From NCBI RefSeq assembly GCF_918741295.1, contig NZ_CAKKNB010000001.1, positions 1,364,001 to 1,428,000 on the forward strand: DNA of 64,000 nt. Direction: 5' to 3'. This DNA is from Aquabacterium sp. CECT 9606. GTDB lineage: Bacteria; Pseudomonadota; Gammaproteobacteria; Burkholderiales; Burkholderiaceae_C. The notes beneath the pieces were generated by a model. The model made no database searches. It was not told where the DNA came from and saw nothing but the letters and a program-made list of their open reading frames with translations. This document shows, piece by piece, positions 56,098-64,000 of the stretch. How positions within the stretch are numbered: position 1 is the stretch's first letter; each line of letters starts with the position of its first letter. Both the position numbers and the translations under genes were made by a program.

Positions 56098-56635
56098 GGG
56101 GCACGCCCTCCTGAATCAATCGTGACAGCCATTGCGCGCCTTGCGCCGTGCCGGCATCGACGCGGACCTGGCGGCGGTCTTCGTCGATGGGCGTCAAGGT
56201 CAGCAGCAAGTCGGCCGCGGGCAACAGGCCAGCCGCCTTGTCCGGCCATTCAACCAGTTTGAGGCCCGCGTTGGCGAACAGGTCGCGAAACCCCGCGTCT
56301 TCCCATTCCTGCGGATCGTTGAAGCGGTAAAAATCAAAATGCCAGATCGCCATGCCTGGCGCTTCGTGGGGTTCTACCACCGCGTAGCTGGGGCTTTTGA
56401 TGCGGCCTTCCACGCCCAGGGCACGCAGCAGGTGGCGCGTGAAGGTGGTTTTGCCCGCGCCCAAAGTGCCCCGCAGCTCGATGATCGCGGACTCTCCGTT
56501 TTGCAGCGCCGGCTTCAAGATGTCTGCCCACTGCTGGGCCATGGCGCTGCACGCGTCTTCGTCAAGCCAGACAAAGTCGCCGTGTGGTGCCGATGGGCTG
56601 GAGGGATGGGGCAGGGGGCTTGTTAGGATCGTCAC
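56090..56635 (-). CDS. tsaE: tRNA threonylcarbamoyladenosine biosynthesis ATPase
   Basis: 181 residues; frame starts with GTG at 56635, directly back to back with the queG ATG. P-loop LRGTLGAGKTTFTRHLLRALG, then VKSPSY-type switch (IKSPSYAVVEPHE) and WHFDFYRF, LVEWPDKA. It helps TsaB-TsaD make t6A37. The first 20 residues (Pro/Ser-rich) are unlike the family core, so the true start may be a few codons downstream, though no ATG is available. Confidence 0.92.
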   Translation of the reverse strand: MTILTSPLPHPSSPSAPHGDFVWLDEDACSAMAQQWADILKPALQNGESAIIELRGTLGAGKTTFTRHLLRALGVEGRIKSPSYAVVEPHEAPGMAIWHFDFYRFNDPQEWEDAGFRDLFANAGLKLVEWPDKAAGLLPAADLLLTLTPIDEDRRQVRVDAGTAQGAQWLSRLIQEGVPHG

Positions 56636-57766
56636 ATGCGTCAGGAACTGCGGCCAAGCTTGTCGGAAAGCACTTCATCATCGGGTTTGGACCTCGGTGA
56701 AGTGCTGACACGCTTGCGGGTTTGGGCCTCGGAGTTGGGATTTTCGCAGATTGGGGTCGCGGACGTCGACTTGTCAAGTGCCGAGGCTGGTTTATTGGAC
56801 TGGTTGGCGCGTGGTTTCCACGGTGAGATGCACTACATGGCCGCCCATGGCCTGAAAAGGGCACGTCCTGCAGAGCTGGTGCCGGGCACGGTCCGGGTCA
56901 TCACGGCGCGCATGGATTACCTGCCGCAGGCCACACCTGAGGGCTGGCAGACCATCGAATGGGACCGGATGGCGCGGCCCCTGGACGCCACCGTGTCGGT
57001 CTATGCGCGGGGCCGTGATTACCACAAGGTCTTGCGCGCGCGGCTGCAAACCCTGTCCGACCAATTGGCCGCGCACCTGGGGCCGTTTGGTCACCGCGTG
57101 TTCACCGATTCGGCCCCGGTCATGGAGGTGGAGCTGGCCAGCCGAAGCGGCCTTGGCTGGCGTGGCAAACACACCTTGCTGCTGTCACGCGATGCGGGCT
57201 CGACCTTCTTCCTGGGTGAGATCTACGTGGACCTGGCTTTGCCAGTGACACCGCCCGAGACCGCGCATTGTGGCGCTTGCCAATCCTGCATGGACGTCTG
57301 CCCGACCCAGGCCATCGTGGGCGAACGGCAGGTGGACGCGCGCCGCTGCATTTCTTACCTGACGATCGAACACGGGGGCCCGATCCCGCTGGAGTTGCGC
57401 GCCCTGATGGGCAACCGCATCTACGGTTGCGACGATTGCCAATTGACCTGTCCCTGGAACAAGTTCGCCCAGCGCGCCCAGGTGCCCGATTTCGATGCCC
57501 GCGCCGTGTTCGACGCGCCCACCTTGCTCCAGCTGTGGGCCTGGGACGAAGCCACATTCCTGCGGACCATGGAGGGCAGCCCCATCCGCCGCATCGGCTT
57601 TGCCAAGTGGCAACGCAACATCGCGGTGGCGCTGGGCAACGCCTGGCGCACCACGGGTGATGAAGCCATCAGCACAGCCTTGCGGCAATGGCTGGACCGA
57701 CCACCCGAAGGCATTGACCTTGAACTGGTGGGCGAGCACGTGCGCTGGGCTTTGCAGCAACGCTGA
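56636..57766 (+). CDS. queG: Epoxyqueuosine reductase
   Basis: 376 residues. It carries cobalamin and two [4Fe-4S] clusters and makes queuosine in tRNA. Ferredoxin motifs: CGACQSCMDVCPTQAI and CDDCQLTCPWNKFA. N-terminal part contains the substrate region (DYLPQATPE, YARGRDYHKVLR) and FTDSAPVMEVELASRSGLGWRGKHTLLLS, typical of QueG. AGGA lies 9 nt upstream. It starts at the base next to the start of divergent tsaE. Confidence 0.95.
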   Translation: MRQELRPSLSESTSSSGLDLGEVLTRLRVWASELGFSQIGVADVDLSSAEAGLLDWLARGFHGEMHYMAAHGLKRARPAELVPGTVRVITARMDYLPQATPEGWQTIEWDRMARPLDATVSVYARGRDYHKVLRARLQTLSDQLAAHLGPFGHRVFTDSAPVMEVELASRSGLGWRGKHTLLLSRDAGSTFFLGEIYVDLALPVTPPETAHCGACQSCMDVCPTQAIVGERQVDARRCISYLTIEHGGPIPLELRALMGNRIYGCDDCQLTCPWNKFAQRAQVPDFDARAVFDAPTLLQLWAWDEATFLRTMEGSPIRRIGFAKWQRNIAVALGNAWRTTGDEAISTALRQWLDRPPEGIDLELVGEHVRWALQQR

Positions 57767-57778
57767 GCCGGCAGCCTG

Positions 57779-58486
57779 CTAGCGCGAAGAGCCGTCGCCG
57801 GCCTGCCACCACCGGCGGCTCACCACGCAGACCACCGAATCAATCTGCTGGATGGTGCTGACTTCGATGGCCTCGGGTTGACCGCCCTGCACGGGCAAGA
57901 CCACCAGACTGCCATCGCGTTGGTGCATCAGTTCCCTGAGCAGCTTTTGTCCGCCGACCAGTGTGATCAGGATGTTTTCTTCTGAAGGCAGCTGGTCTGA
58001 TCCCGATTGCAGCAGCAGGTATTGGCCGTCTTTCACATACGGTGACAAGGCATTGCCTTTGACCCGTATGGCATGCACGCCTGTGGCCACGATGGGCGTG
58101 AGCACATGGCCCGCATCCCACCCAGCCTCGGGCTCAAGCACTTCGACATCGCCCGTGCCTGTCAGTCGGTAAGTGCCCGTGACCTTGGCCCGCGTGACAG
58201 GGCCGGCCACATAGGAAGGCGAGGCCGAATCGTCAAACCGCAAGCCAGTTTGTTCGACGTCGGCGGGGTGACCCTCGCCACTGGCCAGCCAATGGGCCGC
58301 GACGCGCAACTCATGCGCGAGCGCTGGCGTGTGCGTGCTGCCTTGCGCCCCCGAATCGGCCCGGCACAGGTACTGGATCGATTGCGGCTTGACCCCCACG
58401 GCCCGCGCCAACTCACTCTGGTTGGTCTTGCCGGCGCGGCTCATGGCCCACAAAAGGCGACCGGTGAAGGTTTTCCATTCATTCAT
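57779..58486 (-). CDS. cI/S24-like repressor, catalytic dyad apparently lost
   Basis: 235 residues. Residues 22-45 give a helix-turn-helix (SELARAVGVKPQSIQYLCR); residues 125-225 resemble the LexA/cI S24 peptidase domain (VKGNALSPYVKDGQYLLL, NILITLVGGQKLLREL, VLPVQGGQPEAIEV). In cleavable members the Ser of GDSM and a Lys in the later VK segment form the active site; here Ala146 replaces the Ser and no suitable Lys appears (R184). It should bind operator DNA and dimerise but not self-cleave. Divergent from a YdaS/Cro-like gene. Confidence 0.78.
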   Translation of the reverse strand: MNEWKTFTGRLLWAMSRAGKTNQSELARAVGVKPQSIQYLCRADSGAQGSTHTPALAHELRVAAHWLASGEGHPADVEQTGLRFDDSASPSYVAGPVTRAKVTGTYRLTGTGDVEVLEPEAGWDAGHVLTPIVATGVHAIRVKGNALSPYVKDGQYLLLQSGSDQLPSEENILITLVGGQKLLRELMHQRDGSLVVLPVQGGQPEAIEVSTIQQIDSVVCVVSRRWWQAGDGSSR

Positions 58487-58494
58487 GCACGAAT

Positions 58495-58514
58495 GCTACA
58501 AAGCTCTTTGTGGC
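58495..58514. promoter_or_regulatory. Operator-like palindrome between cI-like and YdaS-like genes
   Basis: 20-bp near-perfect palindrome GCTACAAAGC-TCTTTGTGGC (one mismatched pair) next to the repressor start. A further CTACAAAT half is near 58541. Likely operator of the switch. Confidence 0.65.
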
Positions 58515-58575
58515 ACCCGTTGCAAAAATATCTTTAATGCACTACAAATACATCTGCAGATCGGAATACAAAACA

Positions 58576-58803
58576 ATGACACCTCAGGAAGCTCTCAAAA
58601 AGGCCGTGGCCATCGTTGGCTCCCAAAGCAGGCTGGCCCGCGAAATCGGCGGGGGCATCACCCAGGCGCATGTGCATTACTGGCTGACCAAGGCCCCGGT
58701 TGTCCCGGCCGAACACTGTCCCTCGATCGAGCGCATCGTCAAAAAAGAAGTGCGTTGCGAAGAGCTCAATCCCCTCGTCGACTGGTGGGTGTTGCGAAGT
58801 TGA
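58576..58803 (+). CDS. YdaS/Cro-like DNA-binding protein
   Basis: 75 residues from ATG 58576. It fits the YdaS family (Cro-like antitoxin or regulator): ALKKAVAIVGSQSRLAREIG, ITQAHVHYWLTKAPVVPAEHCPSIERI, the characteristic end of the helix-turn-helix and the recognition of EHC-SIER. With the divergent cI-like gene it forms a small lysogeny-type switch; no phage structural gene is near, so it is a relic or a domesticated regulator. Confidence 0.87.
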   Translation: MTPQEALKKAVAIVGSQSRLAREIGGGITQAHVHYWLTKAPVVPAEHCPSIERIVKKEVRCEELNPLVDWWVLRS

Positions 58804-58934
58804 TCAGTTTTTTCTCCCACCCCCGACGGACCCACCAAACTCAGGGTTCTGCTTGCCGCGGCGGCCGCTTCCTCTCATGCGCACCCTCCCGTGCATGCGG
58901 CTGTTTGCCCTGAGAGGCGGGGGTGGGCTTTTCT

Positions 58935-59912
58935 TCAGCTGTTCACGAGCACGACCTTGCCGCGAACCTGGCGCGCGCCCATCAGCGCAAACGCCTCCTT
59001 GAGTTGCGACATGGGCAGCTTGTGCTCGATCAAGGGCTTGATCTTGCCCTCCATGTACCAGGCCGCCAGTTGCATCAGGCAAGCCGCGTTGTTCTGCGGT
59101 TCGCGCTTGGCGAACTCGCCCCAGAACACGCCCATGATCGACGCGCCCTTCAGCAAGGCCAGGTTCAAGGGCAGGGCCGGGATGGTGCCGTTGGCAAAGC
59201 CGATGACCAGGTAGCGGCCGCGCCAGCCAATCGATCGGAAGGCGGCCTCGGTCAGGTCGCCGCCCACCGGGTCATAGACCACGTCCGGGCCTTTACCCCC
59301 GGTCAGTGTCTTCAATTCATCGCGCAGGTTGGCGGTGCTGTAGTTGATGGTTTCGTCGGCACCCAATTGCTTGCACAGCGCGCACTTGTCGTCGCTTGAC
59401 GCGGCCGCGATCACCTTGGCGCCCGCGGCCTTGGCGATCTGGATGGCCGCGGTGCCCACGCCGCCAGCGGCGCCCAGCACCAGCACGGTCTCGCCGGCTT
59501 TCAAGGCCGCGCGGTCCATCAACGCGTGGTACGAGGTGCCATAGGTGCACAAAAACGCGGCGGCGTCTTCAAACGAAAACGCGGGGGGCAAGGGCATCAA
59601 CATGGCGGCCGGGGCCACGGTGTGCGTGCCAAAACCGCCCGTGCCGGCAAAACCCGCCACTTGCGTGCCCACGGCCAGGTGCTTGACGCCTTCGCCCACG
59701 GCCTCGACCACACCCGCGAACTCGGCACCCGGCACGAAGGGCGGGTTGGGCTTCATCTGGTACTTGCCCTGCACGATCAGCAGGTCCGGAAAGTTCAGGC
59801 TGGCGGCCTTGATGGCCACGCGCACTTCGCCTTTGCCGGGCTCCGGGGTGGGGGATTCTTCCCAGGTCAGGGCGTCGACGCCAGTGGGGTTGTCGCAGGT
59901 CCAGGCTTGCAT
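58935..59912 (-). CDS. NADPH:quinone oxidoreductase (zinc-independent MDR)
   Basis: 325 residues from ATG 59912, GAGGAGA upstream. GroES-like N-terminal half (NFPDLLIVQGKYQMKPNPPFVPGAEFAGVVEAVG) and Rossmann half with LGAAGGVGTAAIQIAKAAGAKVIA. Cysteine ligands of zinc alcohol dehydrogenases are absent, so it belongs to the QOR/crotonase-like MDR group. It converts quinones or enoyl substrates; no specific partner was identified. Confidence 0.9.
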   Translation of the reverse strand: MQAWTCDNPTGVDALTWEESPTPEPGKGEVRVAIKAASLNFPDLLIVQGKYQMKPNPPFVPGAEFAGVVEAVGEGVKHLAVGTQVAGFAGTGGFGTHTVAPAAMLMPLPPAFSFEDAAAFLCTYGTSYHALMDRAALKAGETVLVLGAAGGVGTAAIQIAKAAGAKVIAAASSDDKCALCKQLGADETINYSTANLRDELKTLTGGKGPDVVYDPVGGDLTEAAFRSIGWRGRYLVIGFANGTIPALPLNLALLKGASIMGVFWGEFAKREPQNNAACLMQLAAWYMEGKIKPLIEHKLPMSQLKEAFALMGARQVRGKVVLVNS

Positions 59913-59940
59913 GGTGGGTGTCTCCTCGGTCAATGCCTGT

Positions 59941-60855
59941 TCAAACAGGCTGTTTGGTGAAGGTGTTGCACTGGTTGATCTCGCCGCTTTCAAAGCCACG
60001 TTTGAACCAGCTCACGCGCTGTTGGCTGCTGCCATGGGTGAAGCTCTCGGGCACCACCTGGCCTTGTGATTTGCGTTGCAGCGTGTCGTCGCCAATCTGA
60101 GAGGCGGCGTTCAGTGCTTCTTCAATGTCGCCAGCTTCGATGATCTGGCGCGAGCGCTGCGCATGGTTGGCCCACACGCCCGCGAAGCAGTCGGCCTGCA
60201 GTTCAAGGCGCACGCTCAGCGCGTTGTACTGCGCCTGGCTGACGCGGCCGCGGGCCTCGTCCAGCTTGGCCGAAGTGCCCAGCAGGTTTTGAACGTGGTG
60301 ACCCACCTCGTGCGCGATCACGTAAGCCTGTGCAAAGTCACCCGGGGCGCCCAGGCGGTCGCGCAAGGTGTCGTAAAACGCCAGATCGACGTAGACCTTG
60401 TGGTCGGCTGGGCAGTAAAACGGGCCCATGGCTGATTCGCCCCGGCCGCAAGCCGTGCTGGTGGCACCGCGAAAGATCTTCAGTTTCGGGTTCTCATAAG
60501 TGCCGCCAGCCTGCTTGAAGATCTCGCCCCAGACGTCTTCGGTGTCGGCCAGCACGGTGGCCACGAACTGCACTTGGGGATCCTGGCTGGGCTGCCGCGG
60601 CGTGTTGGGTGCCGTGGGGTCACTCACTTGGGATGGAGCCGGGTTGCTCACCACACCGCCGCCCCCACTCAGCATGTTGAGCACGGTCATGGGGTTGATG
60701 CCCAGAAAGTAGCTGGCCACCAGTGCGATAGCCACGGTGCCCAGGCTCAAGCCGCCTCCACCGATGGAGAAGCCTTGCCGGCCTCCACCGCCGTCCGAGG
60801 TGTCGTCTCGGGCGTCTTCGACGTTGTCGCTTTGACGGTTGCCTTTCCAGCGCAT
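59941..60855 (-). CDS. YpfJ-family neutral zinc metallopeptidase
   Basis: 304 residues from ATG 60855, GGAG 8 nt upstream. N-terminus MRWKGNRQSDNVEDARD is the family signature; one membrane helix (VAIALVASYFLGINPMTVL), then the peptidase domain with HEVGHHVQNLLG (zinc His pair and catalytic Glu) and later RLELQADCFAGVW. Located in the inner membrane with the peptidase part outside. Function of the family is unknown. Confidence 0.93.
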   Translation of the reverse strand: MRWKGNRQSDNVEDARDDTSDGGGGRQGFSIGGGGLSLGTVAIALVASYFLGINPMTVLNMLSGGGGVVSNPAPSQVSDPTAPNTPRQPSQDPQVQFVATVLADTEDVWGEIFKQAGGTYENPKLKIFRGATSTACGRGESAMGPFYCPADHKVYVDLAFYDTLRDRLGAPGDFAQAYVIAHEVGHHVQNLLGTSAKLDEARGRVSQAQYNALSVRLELQADCFAGVWANHAQRSRQIIEAGDIEEALNAASQIGDDTLQRKSQGQVVPESFTHGSSQQRVSWFKRGFESGEINQCNTFTKQPV

Positions 60856-60958
60856 GGGGAACTCCGAAAGTGATGCCGCCAGGAAGGACGGTGCGGGAGA
60901 ATGGTAGCAGTGACTAAAATGGCTGATTGACGTCTTTGCGACCTCGTCGCTCACTTGC

Positions 60959-62596
60959 ATGCCAGACCAACTTTCGGCCTCAAAACTCCCAGTCGTCATC
61001 ATCGGCGCGGGCCTGGCCGGTCTCACGGTGGCACTGCACCTGGCCGAGACGCAACCCGTCATCGTGCTGGCCAAGCGCCAGCTCGAAGAAGCCGCCACGG
61101 CCTGGGCCCAAGGGGGCATCGTCGGTGTGTTGGGCAACGATGACAGCATCGGCTCGCACGTGCGCGATACCCAGGAGGCTGGCGCGGGTTTGGTCGATGA
61201 GCACACGGCCGAGTTCATTGCCCGCCACAGCGCCCGCGCGGTGCAATGGCTGGTCGAGCGTGGTGTGCCTTTCTCGCCCGATCCTGATGGCCCGCTCGGT
61301 TTGCACCTCACCCGCGAAGGCGGCCATGCTGTGCGCCGCATTGCCCACGCGGCCGATGCCACTGGCAAGGCCATCCACGATGTTTTGCTGGATGAGGTCA
61401 AGCGCCATCCCAATATCAGCATGCGCGAACGCTGGATGGCGGTGGACCTGATCACCGACCGCCACCTGCGCAAGGGCGGCGCCACGTCGGCCAACACGCA
61501 ACGCTGCCATGGCGTCTACGCGCTCGACATCGAAACCCACCGCGTTGAAACCCTGGCGGCCTCGGCCGTGGTGCTGGCCACCGGTGGCGTGGGCAAGGTC
61601 TACCGCTACACCAGCAACCCCGACACCGCCACTGGCGATGGCATCGCCATGGCCTGGCGCGCGGGCTGCCGCGTCGGCAACATGGAATTCATCCAGTTCC
61701 ACCCCACTTGCCTGTACCACCCGCAAGAGCGCAGCTTTTTGATCACCGAAGCCATGCGCGGCGAGGGCGCCATCCTGCGCCTGCCCGATGGCACGCGCTT
61801 CATGCCTTCGCATGACGAGCGGGGCGAGCTGGCCCCCCGCGACATCGTGGCCCGCGCCATTGACTTCGAGATGAAGAAGCACGGCCTGGACCACGTCTGG
61901 CTGGACGCCACGCACCTGGGCGAAGATTTCCTGAAAGAGCACTTCCCGACAATCCACGCGCGCTGCCTGAGCCTGGGCATCGACATCGCCAAGCAGTTCA
62001 TCCCCGTGGTGCCCGCTGCCCACTACACCTGCGGCGGCGTGGTGACCGACCTGCAAGGCCGCACCGATTTGCCGGGCCTGTACGCCGTGGGCGAAACCAC
62101 GTACACCGGCCTGCATGGCGCCAACCGCCTGGCCAGCAACTCCTTGCTGGAGTGCGTGGTGCTGGGCCGCACTTGCGCCGACGACATCGCGGCGCAAAGT
62201 CCGCCCGCTGGTCCGACCCTGCCGGGCTGGGACGAAAGCCAGGTGTCCGATGCCGACGAAGAAGTGGTCATCTCACACAACTGGGATGAGCTGCGCCTGG
62301 TGATGTGGAACTACGTGGGCATCGTGCGCACCACACGCCGCCTGGAGCGCGCGCTGCACCGCATCAAGCTGCTGCGCAGCGAGATCGACGACTACTACGC
62401 CGCCTTCCGCGTCAGCCGTGACTTGCTGGAGCTGCGCAACCTGGTCGATTGCGCCGAGCTGATCGTGCGCTCGGCCTTGTCGCGCCAGGAAAGCCGTGGC
62501 CTGCATTACAGCCGCGACTACCCGCGCACGCTGCCGGTCAGCTTCCCCACCATCCTGAGCAAGAAGCCCAAGAAGCGCGACGCCTGGTTGCCTTAA
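60959..62596 (+). CDS. nadB: L-aspartate oxidase
   Basis: 545 residues. First step of NAD synthesis: oxidises L-aspartate to iminoaspartate with [31 protein letters not shown], the [11 protein letters not shown] loop, [23 protein letters not shown] and [25 protein letters not shown] are family hallmarks. It is divergent from the metallopeptidase gene (103 bp) and faces comFB/nadC/nadA on the other strand; NadA and NadC carry out the next steps. Confidence 0.96.
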   Translation: MPDQLSASKLPVVIIGAGLAGLTVALHLAETQPVIVLAKRQLEEAATAWAQGGIVGVLGNDDSIGSHVRDTQEAGAGLVDEHTAEFIARHSARAVQWLVERGVPFSPDPDGPLGLHLTREGGHAVRRIAHAADATGKAIHDVLLDEVKRHPNISMRERWMAVDLITDRHLRKGGATSANTQRCHGVYALDIETHRVETLAASAVVLATGGVGKVYRYTSNPDTATGDGIAMAWRAGCRVGNMEFIQFHPTCLYHPQERSFLITEAMRGEGAILRLPDGTRFMPSHDERGELAPRDIVARAIDFEMKKHGLDHVWLDATHLGEDFLKEHFPTIHARCLSLGIDIAKQFIPVVPAAHYTCGGVVTDLQGRTDLPGLYAVGETTYTGLHGANRLASNSLLECVVLGRTCADDIAAQSPPAGPTLPGWDESQVSDADEEVVISHNWDELRLVMWNYVGIVRTTRRLERALHRIKLLRSEIDDYYAAFRVSRDLLELRNLVDCAELIVRSALSRQESRGLHYSRDYPRTLPVSFPTILSKKPKKRDAWLP

Positions 62597-62877
62597 CGGC
62601 GCGCCCGCATCGCAAAGCGTGCCTGCACGAACTCACAGGCATAGCGAACGGCGTCATTGATGGCCACCTCGTTGTCGGCCCGCTCTTTCTCGGTCAGGTA
62701 AAAGGCCAGGTCCACCTCGTGGCGGATGTAGCGCGTGGGCAGATGGTTGAGCGCCACGCAAGCCACGTCGGGCAGTTGCTCTTCGGACAACAGGGGGTAT
62801 TGGGGAGCGAGGTCCACCACCGCCTCGAAGACCTGGCGTTCAAAATAGTTGCGAAGCGATGAGAAATCAGCGGGCAT
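62593..62877 (-). CDS. ComFB-domain protein
   Basis: 94 residues from ATG 62877. It matches the late-competence ComFB family: [48 protein letters not shown]. Recent work links this family to c-di-GMP binding in cyanobacteria and others; in this species the role is open. Its stop overlaps the converging nadB stop by 4 nt; it lies downstream of nadC. Confidence 0.8.
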   Translation of the reverse strand: MPADFSSLRNYFERQVFEAVVDLAPQYPLLSEEQLPDVACVALNHLPTRYIRHEVDLAFYLTEKERADNEVAINDAVRYACEFVQARFAMRARR

Positions 62878-62995
62878 GGGCGGCCTCGTCCTTGAAGATC
62901 CGGCCAGTTTGGCGCATCCGCCATGTGTGAAACGGGCTTGAGCGGTTTCATGCCCACCGGCTTTGTGCACTATGCCCGCTGCGCGACCCCTCAGC

Positions 62996-63904
62996 TCAGG
63001 TGCCCAGCCGCTCCAGCACCCTCAATGAAAAGTCCACGGCCTTGACGTCCTTGGTCAGCTTGCCGATCGAAATGCGGTCCACGCCCGTGCTGGCGATGCC
63101 CCGCAACTGGTCCATGGTCACGCCGCCCGAGGCTTCCAGCAAGGCGTTACCCTGGGTCAGCTCCTCGTTGATGGCCACGGCCTGGCGCATCAGTTCCAGG
63201 TCGAAGTTGTCGAGCAGGATGCTGACGGCGCCAGCGCTCAGGGCCTCGCGCAATTGGGTCAGGGTTTCAACCTCGATCTGGATGCTGATCTGATCGCGCA
63301 AAGGCTGGGCTTGCGCCGCCACCAGTGCTTGCGCATTGCGCAGGGCGTTGGTGACGCTGCCTGCCGCGGCGATGTGGTTTTCCTTGATCAGGATGCCGTC
63401 GTACAAGGCCAGGCGCTGGTTGGCACCACCGCCCACCCGCACGGCATACTTTTGAGCCAGGCGCAGGCCGGGCAGGGTCTTGCGCGTGTCCAGCACCACA
63501 CAACCGCGTGGGTTGGGCGAAGCGCCTTCGATGGCCTGCATGTGCACATGCGTGAGCGTGGCCACGGCCGACAAGGTTTGCAAGAAGTTGATGCCGGGGC
63601 GTTCGGCGGTGAGCAGGGCTCGCGCGTCGGCTTCGATCAGGCAAACCTCGGTGCCCTCGGTCATCAGGGCGCCTTCATCGTAGGCCCAGGCGATCGAGGC
63701 TTTGGGGTCGAGCTTGAACAAGCAGCCTTCGAACCAGTCGCGCCCACACAGCACGGCTTGCTCGCGCACCAGCAGGCGCGCCTTGACGCGCTGGCCGGCA
63801 GGCACGAGTTGCGCGGTCCAATCGCACACGCCCACGTCTTCGAAAAGCGCGTCGCGGATGTTGCGCTCGCGCGCTTCGGTCAAGGTCTCGTTGTGGTCGA
63901 ACAT
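62996..63904 (-). CDS. nadC: Quinolinate phosphoribosyltransferase (nicotinate-nucleotide pyrophosphorylase)
   Basis: 302 residues from ATG 63904; a TTG at 63952 would run into the upstream gene's end. It couples quinolinate with PRPP. Motifs: LNAERPGINFLQ-like segment (LLTAERPGINFLQTLSAVAT), VLDTRKTLPGLRLAQKYAVRVGGG with the Arg/Lys/His set, LYDGILIKENHI and ASGGVTMDQLRGIASTGVDRISIG. Probably co-transcribed after nadA. Confidence 0.96.
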   Translation of the reverse strand: MFDHNETLTEARERNIRDALFEDVGVCDWTAQLVPAGQRVKARLLVREQAVLCGRDWFEGCLFKLDPKASIAWAYDEGALMTEGTEVCLIEADARALLTAERPGINFLQTLSAVATLTHVHMQAIEGASPNPRGCVVLDTRKTLPGLRLAQKYAVRVGGGANQRLALYDGILIKENHIAAAGSVTNALRNAQALVAAQAQPLRDQISIQIEVETLTQLREALSAGAVSILLDNFDLELMRQAVAINEELTQGNALLEASGGVTMDQLRGIASTGVDRISIGKLTKDVKAVDFSLRVLERLGT

Positions 63905-63926
63905 GGGTGATGCAGGCAAGGCGCGC

Positions 63927-64000
63927 TCAGGCGGCGCCAATGTTGGGAACAAAGCCCTGGGCAGGCTTTTGGATGGAGGTGGGGTGGCGCGCCACGAAGT
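63927..64000 (-). CDS. nadA: Probable NadA C-terminus, cut by window edge
   Basis: 24 residues reading FVARHPTSIQKPAQGF...IGAA then TGA (63927-63929). Position 22 bp before nadC and the tail sequence fit quinolinate synthase of Burkholderiales; too short to prove. Confidence 0.5.
   Translation of the reverse strand, partial: FVARHPTSIQKPAQGFVPNIGAA

Overview
The window is high-GC DNA whose gene content points to a betaproteobacterium, most likely order Burkholderiales. Pointers are nirBD with a NIT-ANTAR regulator, a PEP-CTERM protein, the miaA/mutL, thyA-folA and nadA-nadC blocks, and generally host-like coding style. Genus cannot be fixed from sequence reading alone. No tRNA, rRNA or CRISPR array was found.

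Positions 1 to about 12.4 kb are the right part of an integrated mobile element (integrative or plasmid-like). It carries a truncated superfamily-1 helicase-like P-loop protein, a large ParB-family protein, a tyrosine recombinase, a 1.2 kb gene-poor stretch, an actin-type ParM with a coupled ParR-like gene, a divergent pair of nuclease-like genes (HNH protein and a CoiA-like/PD-(D/E)XK-like protein), and a P4-type integrase at the outer edge with GCTAGCTACCC repeats at its promoter.

Positions 13 to 20 kb form a nitrite/nitrate block: nirB, nirD, a NIT-ANTAR antiterminator, an RNA leader with an ANTAR-type hexaloop hairpin and a strong intrinsic terminator, a formate/nitrite channel gene, and a PP2C-phosphatase/kinase fusion whose TTG start overlaps the channel gene stop.

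Positions 20 to 35.4 kb are mostly chromosomal: a TetR regulator and a divergent DAPG-hydrolase-like gene with two matching operators, folA-thyA, an ABC exporter with a divergent MarR regulator, a PEP-CTERM protein, miaA, an MFS exporter, a pseudouridine synthase, mutL, a DedA protein, psd, trhO and an RluA-type synthase.

Positions 35.7 to 49.1 kb look like a catabolic cluster: an SDR and an NmrA-like oxidoreductase, a TetR regulator, a relic of an acyl-CoA synthetase, a three-gene pyruvate dehydrogenase operon with a divergent Lrp/AsnC regulator, and a ring-attack operon (VOC dioxygenase, FAD monooxygenase, FAH-family hydrolase). A nearly identical 36-bp operator-like sequence lies in the TetR/NmrA intergenic region and again upstream of the ring-attack operon 11 kb away, which suggests one regulon. 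The cluster is bounded on its right by an intact 1,690-bp IS element with a 4-bp target duplication.

Positions 51.2 to 64 kb hold a CPBP membrane protease, a membrane serine/threonine kinase with an extracytoplasmic sensor and a terminal HAMP domain, amiC, tsaE, queG, a cI/Cro-like pair (apparently non-cleavable S24 repressor and YdaS), a quinone oxidoreductase, a zinc metallopeptidase, nadB, a ComFB protein, nadC and the tail of a probable nadA.
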